The notes beneath the pieces are model-generated. The model did no database searches. It was given only the letters and a program-made list of their open reading frames with translations, and was not told where the DNA came from. From Apoderus coryli (lineage: Eukaryota > Arthropoda > Insecta > Coleoptera > Attelabidae), in NCBI GenBank assembly GCA_911728435.2, contig OU452198.1:39585902-39649901 (forward strand): a DNA stretch of 64,000 nucleotides, written 5' to 3'. Below are positions 44,161 to 56,354 of the stretch, in pieces. Position numbers and translations under genes: made by a program. The stretch's first letter is position 1. Each line of letters starts with the position of its first letter.

Positions 44161-44669
44161 TGGACATTAAAATACTCTATTGAAAACAGTCATTTGAATA
44201 TGCTATTCTGTTGTGTTTATAAGTCAAATATTATTAATTTGGCCTTTACCATCCATAGGATTATATCAATATTTTTTCCTCAAATCAATTGACTTCATAA
44301 AAAAACAACAATTTCGAAATATTAATGATAATAATTATACTTACCTACGTCAAATTCTTTTCAAGAAATCATTTAGTTGGATCCTTTTTTTATTATATTT
44401 TTTAATATTAGTTATAAATATTAATATAATATGTATACCTAACGTGTTTGTTGTCGTTTGTTTTAAAATCATCTAATTATCTATATTGACGTAAATATCG
44501 TTAAAACAGCATGAAACTTCTTCTATTTGCCACTGGTAATAATAAAAATAAACTGGTGCCCCTAAGGCACGAATAGCTCTCCATACAGAAATATATAATT
44601 ATGTATTCAGGAAATAAAAGTCTACTCCACTTTATAATGGACTACTTCTTTAAAATATATATAGTTATG
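44161..44669. other. AT-rich spacer
   Basis: No feature recognised. Confidence 0.4.
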
Positions 44670-45690
44670 TTTATTATTATTATTATTATTATTAGTCGTA
44701 GAACAGTAAACGGTAAAACCGATGAAACTGTTGCTCAGTTCCTAATTTGAGGTTTTTGAAATATTGATGTCATCCTCACTAATCTTCTATAGCGCGTAGT
44801 GGACCAACTGATCGCCATGGTCCTCCATGAAATTGTCCAGCCTGTTCTTAAAGCTGTCAACCGTTTGAGCCATTATCACCTCTTCAGGTAATGAATTCCA
44901 TGCATATACAACTCTGTTTGTTATAAAATTCTTCCGAGGAAGTCTAGCACATCTCTCCTTGTCAAGTTTCTTACTATTGCCACGCAGATTAGGATTCCTA
45001 GCAGGATGAAATACATCGAGATTCACCGAGTAGTAGCCACTAAGTATGTTTGAATTAGATCGCCTCGTTGTCGTCGATCATAAAGACATGTCAAATTTAA
45101 AAGCCTCAATCGCTCCTCAAAGTGCATGAGGTAGCTTAGTGAATCTCCTCTGAACCCTTTCCAATGCCTCTACGTCCTTAATGAAGTAGGGGGACCAAAC
45201 GCTGTTGGCATATTCCAATAGTGGTCTGACATACGATTTATACAATTGCAATATTAGAGAGTTTGATCTCGATTTGAAAGCTCTCTGTATCAGATACCAC
45301 AGTCTATTAGCTTTCTTCACTGTGACAGAAATATGGGCCTCCCACTTCAAATCCGCTGTTACTATGACACCAAGATCCTTCTGCTGATTTACAGATTTAA
45401 CGGCATTTCCATTGACGAAATATGGAGTCCTGGGATTATTAGCTCCGATATGTAGTACCTGGCACTTCTCCAAATTCAAGTTCATCAACCAAACCGCCGA
45501 CCAAGACACTACCCCATCAATGTCGATCTGGAATTCATTATCGTCTCACAGTGGGTTACAAAACAATTTGGTGTCATCAGCAAAGAAGCTCATGTTTGAC
45601 GTGATGGTTCTTGTTAAGTCTGATATATATGCCAGAAAAAGCAATGGCCCCAGTACAGACCCCTGCGGACACCCCTCAAGACCGGCAATT
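44670..45690 (-). pseudogene. 5'-truncated CR1/L2-like LINE, (TAA)n tail
   Basis: Minus strand: PQGSVLGPLLFL-like start near 45680, MSFFADDTKLFCNP near 45590 (with a stop soon after), WLMNLNLEKCQVLHIGANNP, KDLGVIVTADLKWEAHI, SYVRPLLEYANSVWSPY, then frameshifts and KNFITNRVVYAWNSLPEEVI. The 3' tail on the sense strand is (TAA)n, unlike the (ATT)n of its neighbours, so it belongs to another family. Confidence 0.85.
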
Positions 45691-46869
45691 TAGCGGATAA
45701 TGCACCATTCGCTCTAACTTGGAAAATTCTTTTTGTAAGAAACATCATTGTTGTTAATAATGACCAGGGGCGTACGGTCCATGTACCTACCCAAAGGAAG
45801 CAAATTAATTATGACAAACTTGTGTGAATATTTTAATATTATACATTATGGTTGTTTTGTACTTTCTGAATACGTATCTAGGATATTTATATTCACTCTT
45901 AAACTTGAATTAGATACTGTATGTATAATATGAATTGCAAAAAGATTAAAAGTTAGCTTACACTGGAAAATCTGATCCGGTAAGAGACAGAAAAATACAG
46001 GAAATTATCCCTATTATTGACAGATTTCTTTCGTCGACACGACACAATAATGATAGTAGAATTACCCACATTTGCGCCCTCTATACAGTGGAGGCTACAC
46101 AACTACAGCCTTCAGACCATGTGATTTCGCCTATATAATGTTCATAGTCCATATAATACCTATATACATGTGCAGTGGCGATCGCGCATTTCTCGTGATA
46201 TTATTCGGCATAGAGGTTAGCTTTCACAAAAATAAGTATGTGCAGTGAAAGAAATTCTTAAATACATATTACATAGTAGGTATTTATTTATTTTCGATGC
46301 AAAGACTGCAAAGTTTGTTTTTTTTTTTGCTTTTAAACTAATTTTTAAAATCTATAAAATATATAAAATATGTAATCGATAACTCAATTAAGAAGTTTAG
46401 AATCGAAAAAATAATGAACAGGCACGTCGTTAATAACAAATAAAACCTGTCAAGCTATTGTGTTTTATTTTGGTGCAAAAGTTACATTATTTATTTTGTT
46501 TTTCTTCGAAGTTAGGTTAGGTACAGGGTACAGAGTACAGGTTAATAAGTAGTTTATTCGATTGGCAATCGTTGGATTCATTGGTATAAAGTAATGTAAT
46601 AAAATTAATTTGTTGTTTTCAACTCAACATTGTTTTGTGCAATATAAAATAAGGGTTAAAATAATAATTAGGTACTTCAATTTTAAGTGTTTGTGTAAGT
46701 GATTTTCAACCGGGGGAAGATAGTACCTTCTGGGTGATGGGGAAATTTGTCTAGGTAAACTTAATCTCCCTAGTTAAATGAGTTGCGAGCCGCCACTGAA
46801 TTTTCCACTATTTTGATTATTAAACAGTTACTAACATTGAATGAATGAAATAGCAAGATTTAGATAGGA
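45691..46869. other. Intergenic DNA, nothing recognised
   Basis: AT-rich, no protein resemblance. A short run GGGTACAGAGTACAGG lies near 46525. Confidence 0.4.
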
Positions 46870-47096
46870 GCCTTGGGCAGAGAACAACAGAGAATGTGAT
46901 CTTGCTGGTAGGGGAAGAGATTGCGCACTCAAAATCGCCATGTTTTCTTATACTCTCATTGTCGTCGGGATATTTTATTTGTTCTTTGCCAATTCAAGTG
47001 ATTTGTTTTCCAGTGCCATAGTATTCTGTGTCTTATATAGTTACATTGTGTGTTTTGGTTTTAAAAACTTTTGATAGTGATATTGTTTATTTTGAA

Positions 47097-47200
47097 ATGC
47101 AAAAAAGCAGAGGCGGAATGATTTGTGCTGCGAAGAATTGCAGGAATAAATATTATAACTGCCATTTATCATTCTTTAGTTTCCCGATGGATAGTAAAAG
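47097..47200 (+). CDS. P-type transposase exon 1, THAP domain start
   Basis: ATG at 47097 opens 34 codons plus two bases: ICAAKNCRNKYYNCHLSFFS then FPMDSKR, ending at AAAAG|GTAAGA. C-x4-C followed by the aromatic FFSFP motif is the first half of the C2CH THAP zinc finger, which binds transposon ends. The second half (C-x2-H) should be on the next exon, which I cannot find. The exon is probably still transcribed from the element's 5' region but cannot give a complete THAP domain. Confidence 0.7.
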
Positions 47201-47640
47201 GTAAGATATTTATGTAGTATTTGAATTAGATGCATATAAAATTAGAATCAAATAATATCACATAGGTACATTAAATCAAATTACCAATTGTTATTTTGAA
47301 AAACAAATATTTCTAATCAAACTGTTTAAAATATTGAGCTTACTTGCCTAAAAAAATCACACAATTTTTTTAAAAAACATGAATAACCTCGCTTAATTTC
47401 GCAGCACAATGGCCCTTATCTTTTATAACTTGGTCCAGTCTATTTGCCCATAAAAGTCCAATACATCTTAAGCATTCTAAAAAGAAAGCTTAAAAATCTT
47501 ACTAGATGAGTGCAAAAATTCTACTAAATTCTGACACTGTTTATTAAATTTGAATTACATATTTTAACTATTATAGATATTAGCAGGTAGTAAATTCACG
47601 TCTCAGGTTTTATTGCCCATTTATTGGGGGTGATTTTAGC

Positions 47641-48123
47641 ATGTTTTGTAGGTATATAATGGGAAATTCCCAACATGTGTGCTTGCGTTGTTTTCAAAGA
47701 TATGTATGTGGATATCTAATAAAGAAATGCATTAAAATACACATCTGTGATGTATGTACGAAGTACGCTAAATCAGTAGAATCATTAGATGAGTCTTCGG
47801 TGTTTTGCTACTGCAAAACATACGAAAATACAAATTTGTATGGTAATTTAATGATGCCACATGACAATTTTGTACAATACATTTCCACATTAGCAACTAT
47901 ATTTGAAAATAATTTTGAAAATTGTTTAATCAAATTCATTATTATTAATAATTTTATTAATTTAAGCAAAAATGTAAAGTTTGAACATCCATGTTCTAAT
48001 TTCCCAAAAAAATATGTTACAAAATTATATTTTAGGTTAAGGTTATTCTATACATTAAAATTAATCAATAGAAATTTTAAAAATATAAATAAAAATAAAA
48101 TGATTATATGGAAACATGAATAA
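47641..48123 (+). pseudogene. P-type/THAP9-like transposase, C-terminal part
   Basis: An open frame of about 160 codons: RYVCGYLIKKCIKIHICDVC, a FCYCKTYENTN block, MMPHDNFVQYISTLATIFEN and FRLRLFYTLKLINRNFKNIN. The order 'V.GY..KK....C..C', 'F...K.Y', 'P...F..Y' and 'R.R..Y.LK..NR' matches the C-terminal region after the insertion domain in P/THAP9 transposases. TTTTGTAG|G at 47650 could be its acceptor. AATAAA at about 48222 may be the poly(A) signal. The RNase H-like catalytic core is missing. Confidence 0.75.
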
Positions 48124-48337
48124 AAGTAAAAAAGTATTTCTTTGTTTTTATAATTAATAAAGATGTAATTCTATCATAAAATAATTCTATTACTCCCCTG
48201 TTCTTTACCTATCCTGTAATTTCAATAAAACGTTAATACGGATCTGTCGAGTATATTAAAAAATGGCTACCACTTGCCTCGCACAGGACAATAGAAAGTG
48301 GTGGGAGATCATATTCTCTGTTGTTCTCTGCCTTGGG

Positions 48338-49329
48338 GTTGAACGTGTACAGTTTCGATACAAAAAAAGTAAATGATGCCCTTGCAAATGTAGTACCCCT
48401 TCGGATATATTTAGTTCTTATAATACGCAACTGCGGCGGAAAGACCATTCCAAAACTCAAATTAATAAAAAAGCGACGAAGGCCTATAATGGTCCAAGAG
48501 CGTTTATAACATTGGACATGATCAGCTATGAATGAACTTGATATGTTTGATTTAATTAAGGAATTGGCAGTAATGGAATCAAGAAAAACTCCTGGTCTTT
48601 ATTTAGCGTCTTATGTATTTATTTTTGTTAAACTATGTTCATTTTTTATAATTTAAGAGTGGAAAGGGGCCGCTCAATTCTAAATCAAGCTCTGAATACG
48701 TCAGAAGATGCCAGTGATAAGACAACAACAAAAATAAGAATTAGTCAAAATGTATTACTACTCAATAACAAAATTTTAAAAGAATGTGTTGTTTTAAAAA
48801 ATCCAAATAAGGTCAACAGACCTTCAGCCAAACAAACAAACAAACAAGGTAATCATCAGACTGTGTCGCCAAAATTGTGTGTTATTTTTCCTACAAAAAC
48901 AAGATAAAAGACCAGAAGAAAAATACGAATGCCTTTTACACACGCCAAGTTAAAAATAATTTTGCTTGCGGTCCGGCCGAAAATAACTATCTACAGATAT
49001 AAGATCCGTTCCTAAATTTGGCATTCCAAAATGAAGACAACGAAAGAGGAACAAAAAAATAAAAGAGGAGACGAGCGTAAAACATAATATCCAATTCGGT
49101 TTTCCCCTAATACGTTTTTTACTTGTTGGTGTTCGGGGCATGGGTTTATTTTTGAAGCTCGACAAACCATAACAGACCCACGTGAGGTTCAAGATTAAAT
49201 TTGGTTCGGTGACAAGTTGCACCACAAAATGTTTGGAATTTACGTTATAAATTTTAATATCAATGTTTGGCTGTGATATTTAATTAAAATACATGCGGGA
49301 CAGTTAACAATTAACCTCCTCCTTGATTT
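48338..49329. other. Unassigned DNA with two short open frames
   Basis: Plus-strand frames at 48321-48509 and 48635-48907 are open (the latter includes LNQALNTSEDASDKTTTKIR) but I do not recognise them. Part could be a remnant of an older element into which the P element inserted. Confidence 0.35.
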
Positions 49330-50961
49330 CAAAGTCCCCGTGCGATACGGAGAGTGTGAAAATATTCGAAAAATGAAATTAAACCAAGAAAACTACCTTG
49401 TCGAGTTAATTGTCAGCAACATACAAGGATCATTCTACTTCACGCCTGCTACACCCGAAGAAATTGTAAATATTATTAACACTCTAAATCCAAATAAAGC
49501 AAGTGGTCATGACTCAGTCCAGGTGAGAGATGTTAAACTTCTTAAAAATAAATGTGCTATCGTACTATATTTTATAATAAATAAGTCATTTGAGAGTGGT
49601 GTTGTTCCGGGCCGAATGAAGATTGCTAAAGTCAAACCACTGTATAAAGATGGCAATTCTAATGATGTCTCGAATTACAGACCTGTGTCGAAGATCATTG
49701 AGGTATGTGTTAAAAAAAGATTGATAAACTTTCTTGATAAACATGGTGTCGTGAGCTCGGCTCAATACGGTTTTGTCAGTTCGAGTGATACGGAGATTGC
49801 AGCTATTGATCTAGTCACTGATATACAGAAAAGGGTTGATGGCGGAGCGCTTTGTGCTCTAGTTGCACTAGATCTGAGGAAGGCATTCGATACAGTGAAC
49901 CATGACATATTGATTAGGAAATTGGAAAACATTGGGGTAAGGGGGGTGTCAGTTCGATGGTTTCGGGACTACCTGCGGCACAGACAACAGTTCGTGTACA
50001 CAAATTTTGCCAAAAGTAGTATGGAGCAGGTAACTTGTGGCGTGCCCCAAGGATCAGTTCTTGGAACCATTCTATTTGTTTTATATGTAAACTCTATTTT
50101 TTATCAAAAGTTAATGGGAGATGTGAGGCTTTATGCTAATGATACTACAATTATATATTTTGGTAAACATGAATTTGAAATTCAAAAAAAATAAAACATG
50201 ATTTTAAGATACTAAATAAATGGTTAGGGATGCACAAACTAACACTAAATGTAGAGAAATCATCGTATATGTATATCACAAAAATAAGAATGTCGCTGGA
50301 CTATGGTAGTCTTGATCTTGGTGGGGAGCATTTGAGGTATAGCAAAATGATAAAATATCTGGGCCTGTGAATTGATGAAACTCTCTCCTGGAAAGATCAC
50401 ATATAGAAAATAAGAAATAGAATATCGCCATTCATAGGATGTTTGTACAGAATTTCTCATTTAATATATGAACAACTCAGGAGGCAATTGTACTTTGCAC
50501 ATGTATACTGCCACTTGCACTATCTTATTACAGTCTGGGGAACTGCTGGAAATGTATATCTAAACAGCATAGAGGTGTTACAAAATAAATGTTTAAAGAC
50601 TGTGTTTTCTTTGCCTCGAATGTTTCCTACAAAGGAATTGTACAGTAGAAATAACATGTTAAATTTAAGGTGTATTTATGGGTATAAAGTTTGTTTGTAT
50701 ATATATTACATCTTGAAAAAGCATAAACATTCATCCATAGCATTAATCAGTAATAATGAAATACACAATTATCGAACTAGATATGGCAGTCATATTCATC
50801 TGACAGCGATTCACTCGGAGTTTGGTGCAAGATCTGTAATACATAATGGTGTTAAGATTTTTAATAACTTGCCCTACTCGCTTAGAAATGTGGTAAATGT
50901 AAATAAATTCAAATTGGAGTTAAAGAAATTTGTACTTATTGAATTTTCTCGGGACTTGTAG
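49330..50961 (+). pseudogene. 5'-truncated CR1-like LINE with mutated active site
   Basis: RT from FYFTPATPEEIVNIINTLNP and KVKPLYKDGNSNDVSNYRPV through ALDLRKAFDTVNHDILIRKL (motif A intact) and CGVPQGSVLGTILFVLYVNS to RLYANDTTIIYF, where the first catalytic Asp of ADD is Asn. About five residues are missing after NYRPVS. A stop at 50192 and two more between 50365 and 50408 interrupt the thumb. The C-terminus is open again from 50443 (YFAHVYCHLHYLITVWG) to a stop at 50961. Confidence 0.9.
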
Positions 50962-51199
50962 TTCCTCCTCAGTACTCATGATTGATTTATTGTTCTTGTG
51001 TATGATTGCATAATACCAGAGATTGATGTACATTAATCGTTCGTAATACATATACATATTGATGTGTCCGTAAATTTTCTTCTTCTTAATGTGTGTAAGT
51101 TAGTATACGTTTAAATTTAATTTAATTTTAAGTGTTTGATTCCTGTTATAAGATTTTTTTATATCTTCTTGGAGTTAATAAACAATTATTGAGAAAAAT
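50962..51199. other. 3' UTR of the LINE
   Basis: AT-rich, with AATAAA at about 51177. A clear tail could not be placed. Confidence 0.4.
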
Positions 51200-52545
51200 T
51201 TCTGTTTTTGGCAAATTCAGGAAAATATGCAGAATATGCGAGATTGAGGAATCATTCGAGATTTCAAAGACGTCAATTGATAACATTTCACATGAAGAAT
51301 TGTGCAATAAAATAGTTTCTCGTTGGATAACTCATGTGTTGACGATTGTTGTTCAATAAGAATTGTAAATTGCCTCAACGGTTAATACTCTAAAAACGTG
51401 GTGGTGGTGATGAATTGAATTTCTACTCTTATGAATCCGAAAATAAACGCTATTCGTCTGTTGGGGAGTTTCAAGTTGAAGACACGCAGAGACAAGTCAT
51501 ACGTTCTCAAGGTGTCTCTGAAAATATAATCATGTTGGTCAGGTCCTCTCCAAGATGAAAGAACTGTTAATGTCGATGGGTGTACAACCATTAGTTTGCC
51601 GAAAATTGGCGCTCCACTCCGTACAGTCACAAGCGAGCCCACAAGTCCCATCGATTTATTTTTTCCCTTTCCGAAAACCAAGAACAGTCAGCATTGTCAA
51701 AATTCCCTTAGAAAACAGCGAAAATTTCACTGAACTAATACAGAAATAACCTTTCCGTTTTAGTTCATCCCTATATATGCAAAATTAAAAATACAACCCT
51801 CAGCACCTATAGAATTTTACATTTACGGTTGAATTCAGACAATTCGAAAACACACCATGTGTCAGGCGCCACACCGAAAAAAAAACGTCAGTGATATTTT
51901 AAATACATGTCGTCAATATGAAATATAACCATTTGATCATTTTTACAAATTTTACCTTGTAAATTTTTGGAAAAGTTTTTATTTTACATTATATACAAAT
52001 ACGAAAGTTGCATGTGTTAATTGGTGTAAACTGTACAAACAACAAATGGTTAAAAAATAAAATGACGGTACCACAAAAGACGTTGATAAGATTGTAACAG
52101 GTCTTAATGTATCTATGCGTATGAGCTGGAACTTCAACAGCAATCTACTGTAGAAGTTCGCAACCTTTAGAGCAACGTGAAACAGTAAATTCTGATTGGC
52201 AGACATCAAGTTGTCGGAAGTCTTTGGTGAAATAGGGAAATCGTTATCGCGTCATTCTTCATCAAGACAATATGTCCACAAATCTCCTCAAACAATGGAG
52301 TATCACTCAAAAAGTCGAATTGATGATTCGTCCTTCGTACACTACTCTCAAACATCAATAATTAATTGAGTGAACAATGGTTTTCGTCGGCAGAAGAAGT
52401 CCTAGATGCATTCTAAAGCCATATTTTGAAGGTGTCTGAGCAAATTGGAAAACAACCAAACAAATGGTTTCAATGAAAAATTACTATATATTGATTATTA
52501 GGCTCAAAATATAAATAGATGCACTCCTAAAAGCGAGGGTTGTTA
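51200..52545 (+). pseudogene. Decayed mariner transposase, with an insertion
   Basis: Fragments in order: EIEESFEISKTSIDN and KIVSRWITHVLT (end of the DNA-binding region), GGDELNFYSYESENKRYSSV (first catalytic Asp in GDE), then, after about 500 unrelated bases, EQRETVNSDWQTSSC, VILHQDNMSTNLL (second Asp), and QWFSSAEEVLDAF. The third Asp motif is unreadable. GCGAGGGTTG at 52532 recalls a mariner TIR. Older than the copy at 17 kb, with many stops and frameshifts. Confidence 0.7.
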
Positions 52546-53162
52546 AATAGAGGCATGGACATTGAAAGTGATTTTAATTTAACAAAAATTAAAATAAAGT
52601 TTGGCTACTTCATTAGGTTTCTGGTTAATTACCCATGCACTTGGGTGTGTAAATAGGTTTCGGATTGATCGATTGATTTCGGTATTACGCAAATAATGAG
52701 TACGTGACTGACGATGGTGAAAATTTTCAAATAAAGTTTGGCACCCGCGATTCTCGTAATTTTTCTTGGTTGTTGCCAGATTTTGAATGAATTGAATTGA
52801 ATGAAATATAAATATGTTGGAATTTTTTCAACAACCAAATTATTTTATCAAAAATAAACTAAACTTGGGGAAATAAAGTTTATGTTTAATTAAGCATCTG
52901 CGCGTGTGTCGGGTGTAAATAGATTGCGGATTAATTACGGTAAAATGGAAATAATAAGTAAGTAAGGTGTAGGATAGCGATAATATCAAGGATATTATTA
53001 TTATGGCAGCAGAGCATTGTAAGTTAGTACATATGTTTGTTAAGCGAGTGGATTCCATGAGAATAACACACAAATCTGTTTTCTTTTCTAATCACTTTAC
53101 TTTAATGAAAATGTGACGATTTGGGAACTATTTTTAAAATGTTGCCCTTCCAAGGAACTTCA
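52546..53162. repeat. Degenerate direct repeat
   Basis: Two loosely similar segments, about 52585-52735 and 52860-52985, share AATAAAGTTT..., GTGTAAATAG.TT.CGGATT and ...AATAATGAGTA/AATAAGTAAG in the same order. The origin is unknown. Confidence 0.35.
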
Positions 53163-53499
53163 AATATTTAATATCGTGTGCATTTTTCAACGAATTATCT
53201 AAAAAATTGGTACACATGAGTTTTTTGGAGTGCGAAACCCGAATATGGACACAATTTCACTGTGGCCGTTAGAGGGCACGCCACACTGCAATTGTGATCT
53301 AATAAAATAACCGTAACTTTTTCCTCAGTGTAATTTTTTACTTTTTTTGTTCACGAAATAATGCACTGTACAATTCCAAGCAATAAAGGTACTCTTGTTC
53401 ATATTCGCTAGAGTAACTCGATTTCGAGATATCTCGGTTTTTAGTGTCTGGTGTCGCACTGGAATATTTTAATTATTTTGAACAATAATAATAATAATA

Positions 53500-54656
53500 G
53501 CTTTATTGTTCTACAGTAAAAAAATACCATTTACAGAACAATTTTGCACTCAAATGTTTATAGATAGGATAATATCTAAATATTGATACAACAGTAGTAA
53601 TGTTAAAAACAAAAAACAAAACTAATGTATTTAAGAATTATACATATACAGCTATGAAATGTAACTTAAAAACAAAGATAAAAAAAGAAATACAGAGCCA
53701 TTAAGCTGGTTCAAGTACCCTGATAGCTGATTTTAAAACCGCATCAAGTGATTCAAAAAAAATATCACAATCACTGCACACAAGATTATAAGTGGAACAC
53801 AGGGTATATACAGGTGACTTTATTATTAGGTTCGTATGTGGTCTGTCATTATAAAAGGTCGAACTGTCTCTAGAGTTAACTCTAGGAACCAAAAAATGTA
53901 GTCTGCAAAAGTTCAGGTACGTCCAGTTTATTGTGCCGCCGTAAAGAAACTTAACACGACACAGTTGTCTCCTTAAACCCAAACTCTGATACTGAAATAC
54001 ATCACACAAATATACAGTTGATATATCATGCTGCGGATAAGAACCGTTTAACCTAAAATACAAAAATGTCAAGAATTTGCGTTGAACTTTCTCAATCATC
54101 TGGTTATAGCAACTACAATATGGGTACCAAACAATCGAACAGTATTCCAATTTGGAGCGCACATACGTAGACTACAAAGTTCTCATCGTGCTTATATCCA
54201 CGAAAGACCTAGAATTCCTCACTAAGAAGCCATACGCCCTAGCGGCTTTCGAAACCATGCTCAGAATGTGCTCAGAGAACGCAAATGCATTTCGATGAAT
54301 TGAGGGCAAGCTTGTTAGTATCACACCATTCCCCTATTGCACGAAGATCATCCTGTAATCTCACACAATCATCGATAGTATTTATAGGCGAAAATATCTT
54401 GACATCATCCGCAAACAACAATCTGGAACACAATAAGGATTCCGCAAGATCATTAATAAATAGAAGAAACAAAAGAGGTCCAAGGTTTGATCCCTGTGGA
54501 ACACCCGATCTTACACAATAAGTTTCCGATTTAAAGCCGTTGTAGTAGACGAATTGTTGTCTTTGGCTTATATAGGACTTCATTAACGCTATTGAGCACA
54601 GTCCAATTTCAAATTGATACAGCTTCCCAAGCAACACCGAGTCATCTATCCTGTCA
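53500..54656 (-). pseudogene. LINE 1 nested in the left TIR
   Basis: 5'-truncated in RT: VLLGKLYQFEIGLCSIALMK, SGVPQGSNLGPLLFLLFIND, RLLFADDVKIFSPIN (ADD intact) and NKLALNSSKCICV. After a break near 54250 it continues RSKLEYCSIVWYPYCSCYNQ to 53701. The 3' UTR ends CAATAAAGC plus (ATT)n at 53484-53500. Confidence 0.85.
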
Positions 54657-55385
54657 AATAATAATAATAATAAAGGCCTTTATTTTTTTTTTAATTGGGC
54701 GAGTTTCAGTTCAATTTTAGTCTACTGACCAAAATTGTCTGTTCAGCTAACCCAATTTCCATAACAAATACAATACAATAACATACAGAGCATAGTAAAT
54801 ACAGTATAATAATATAATAATAATAATAATACACACATATATATAAACCTCGAAACAAAATATTTAATTTAAATAAGAAAATATTAATTAGTTATACATA
54901 TATATATATACATACACACGCATATAACCAATCACAGTGTTACACCTTTTTCAAAAACTTAAACAATTTCACAAAAAAGTATTTTCAGTAACAAACGATA
55001 ATAAACAAAGAAGAACTAAAGAAAAAACAAGGACAAAAAAAAAATGAAGGAGAATACCTAACCATATATCACAAAAATCATTCGCCTAGGAGCCTGCATG
55101 GGTCATTCTAATTATCCCGCTTACTGAATGTATTTTAAGTGTTCGCCGTTTGCCTAGCCAATAAGATGTTATAAACGCGTTTCTTAAATTGAACCATATT
55201 TAGGTTTCTGACTTCTGGTGGCAGTTCATTCATACATTTCGTAATAAAATAGGAAAACGATCTCTTAAAGAATTCCGTAGAATGAGCAGGTGTAGTAAGA
55301 GTATGTTTATGTCGAATGTTTATATTGTGTATGTCCGTTCGAAATCTTATCTTTTCATATAAATGCCTTGGCAAAATCTGTATAT
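54657..55385 (-). pseudogene. LINE 2 nested in the left TIR, C-terminal end only
   Basis: The minus-strand frame 55385-55135 (HTLTTPAHSTEFFKRSFSYF, LPPEVRNLNMVQFKKRVYNI) is the extreme C-terminus of a CR1-like protein. A 450-bp 3' UTR follows, ending AATAAAGGCCTTTATTATT with an (ATT)n tail at 54657-54675. It lies head-to-tail with LINE 1 in the same AAT-rich target. Confidence 0.75.
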
Positions 55386-55639
55386 ATAGCAATAATAATT
55401 TGTTATTGCATTAAGGATGAAATATGCTGCTTTCTATTGTCAAATATTTTTATTGCCGTTAAGGTACGGTCTCTTTTGTGCAACTACTCGCTGGGCCTGT
55501 CAAGCATATTTTTTTGTCAAATAGTCCAAAAAATTTACGTTTTCAATCGGACATTGATGAATTTGTCAATAAAAGTAACAAACATTTTTTTATTCAGTGA
55601 GGAAGAATTTATTATTATATTAGCAAATTTGTATTTTAA

Positions 55640-56354
55640 TTATAACTTGTAATAATTGTGTTTAAAATGGCCTCCGTTAACAAATGTACAAAGATTAATA
55701 CGACGTAAAAAATTTAAATGAACTGGTTGCATCAAGTCAGCATTGTTCTTCAACGCATTAACTGCATTTTGTATTCTGCCCCACAGTTCTTCTTCACTAT
55801 CGATTTGTCTGGAGTATAGCATGGTTTTTAAAGATCCCCATAAAAAAATAATCCAACGGAGTCATACCCGGTGAGCGTGCCGGCTAGTTTTCAGGAGCGT
55901 CATTGCCTCTACCAATCCACCTGTCTGGTTACTGTGTATGTAAATAATTTCGAACATTTAAAATAAAATGTGGTGGAACACCGTCATGCATTAACCACAT
56001 ATCCTGCCGGAGTTGTAATGGCAAATCTTCTAACAAACCTGGCAACGTATTTGGTAAATGTTCCAACTAATCAACGCCATTTAGTCTTGGCGGTAAGACA
56101 ACTGGGCTGATAATAAAATTGTCAATTATTCCTGGCCATACGTGAATCCTAAACTCATGTTGATAATGACTTACTTTGGTAGCATTTGGATTTTCATCAG
56201 CATAGACGTGTTTGTTGTGCAAGTTTGTTATACCATCTCTCGTAAAACATGCTTCATCAGTAAATAAAATTTTCTTAGCAAAATTCTTATTATGTTCTCG
56301 TTGCGCAGTAATGAATCCATAGAAGTCTAACCTTTGGTATTGGATAATAATCAT
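55640..56354 (-). pseudogene. DDE transposase C-terminal half (TIR element)
   Basis: Minus strand: KKILFTDEACFTRDGITNLH (first acidic residue in TDE), IHVWPGIIDNFIISPVVLPP, a frameshift, MWLMHDGVPPHF (second Asp), SPGMTPLDYFFMG (third Asp), a stop near 55820, then SEEELWGRIQNAVNAL and FLRRINLCTFVNGGHF to 55640. This order fits a widespread insect transposase family often listed with DUF4817 proteins. The N-terminal DNA-binding half is missing, so the element is non-autonomous. Confidence 0.8.

Larger units (their letters stand above)
46870..48337 (+). mobile_element. Internally deleted P-type transposon
   Basis: Inverted ends CAGAGAACAACAGAGAAT at 46878 and its reverse complement ending at 48330 continue to GATCT with one mismatch. 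GCCTTGGG flanks both sides (46870-46877; 48330-48337, sharing one base with the TIR), the 7-8 bp target duplication expected of P elements. The interior keeps a THAP first exon and a C-terminal coding block of the transposase; the catalytic middle is gone. Confidence 0.85.

Noticed and set aside
44213..44476. A plus-strand hydrophobic 87-codon frame
   Set aside because: AT-rich composition alone yields such Phe/Ile/Leu frames; no start context, neighbours or family resemblance.
47097..48123. A host THAP-domain gene
   Set aside because: The THAP exon and the C-terminal block lie between inverted ends with a 7-8 bp target duplication, and the middle of the protein is missing. A deleted P-type transposon explains all of it.
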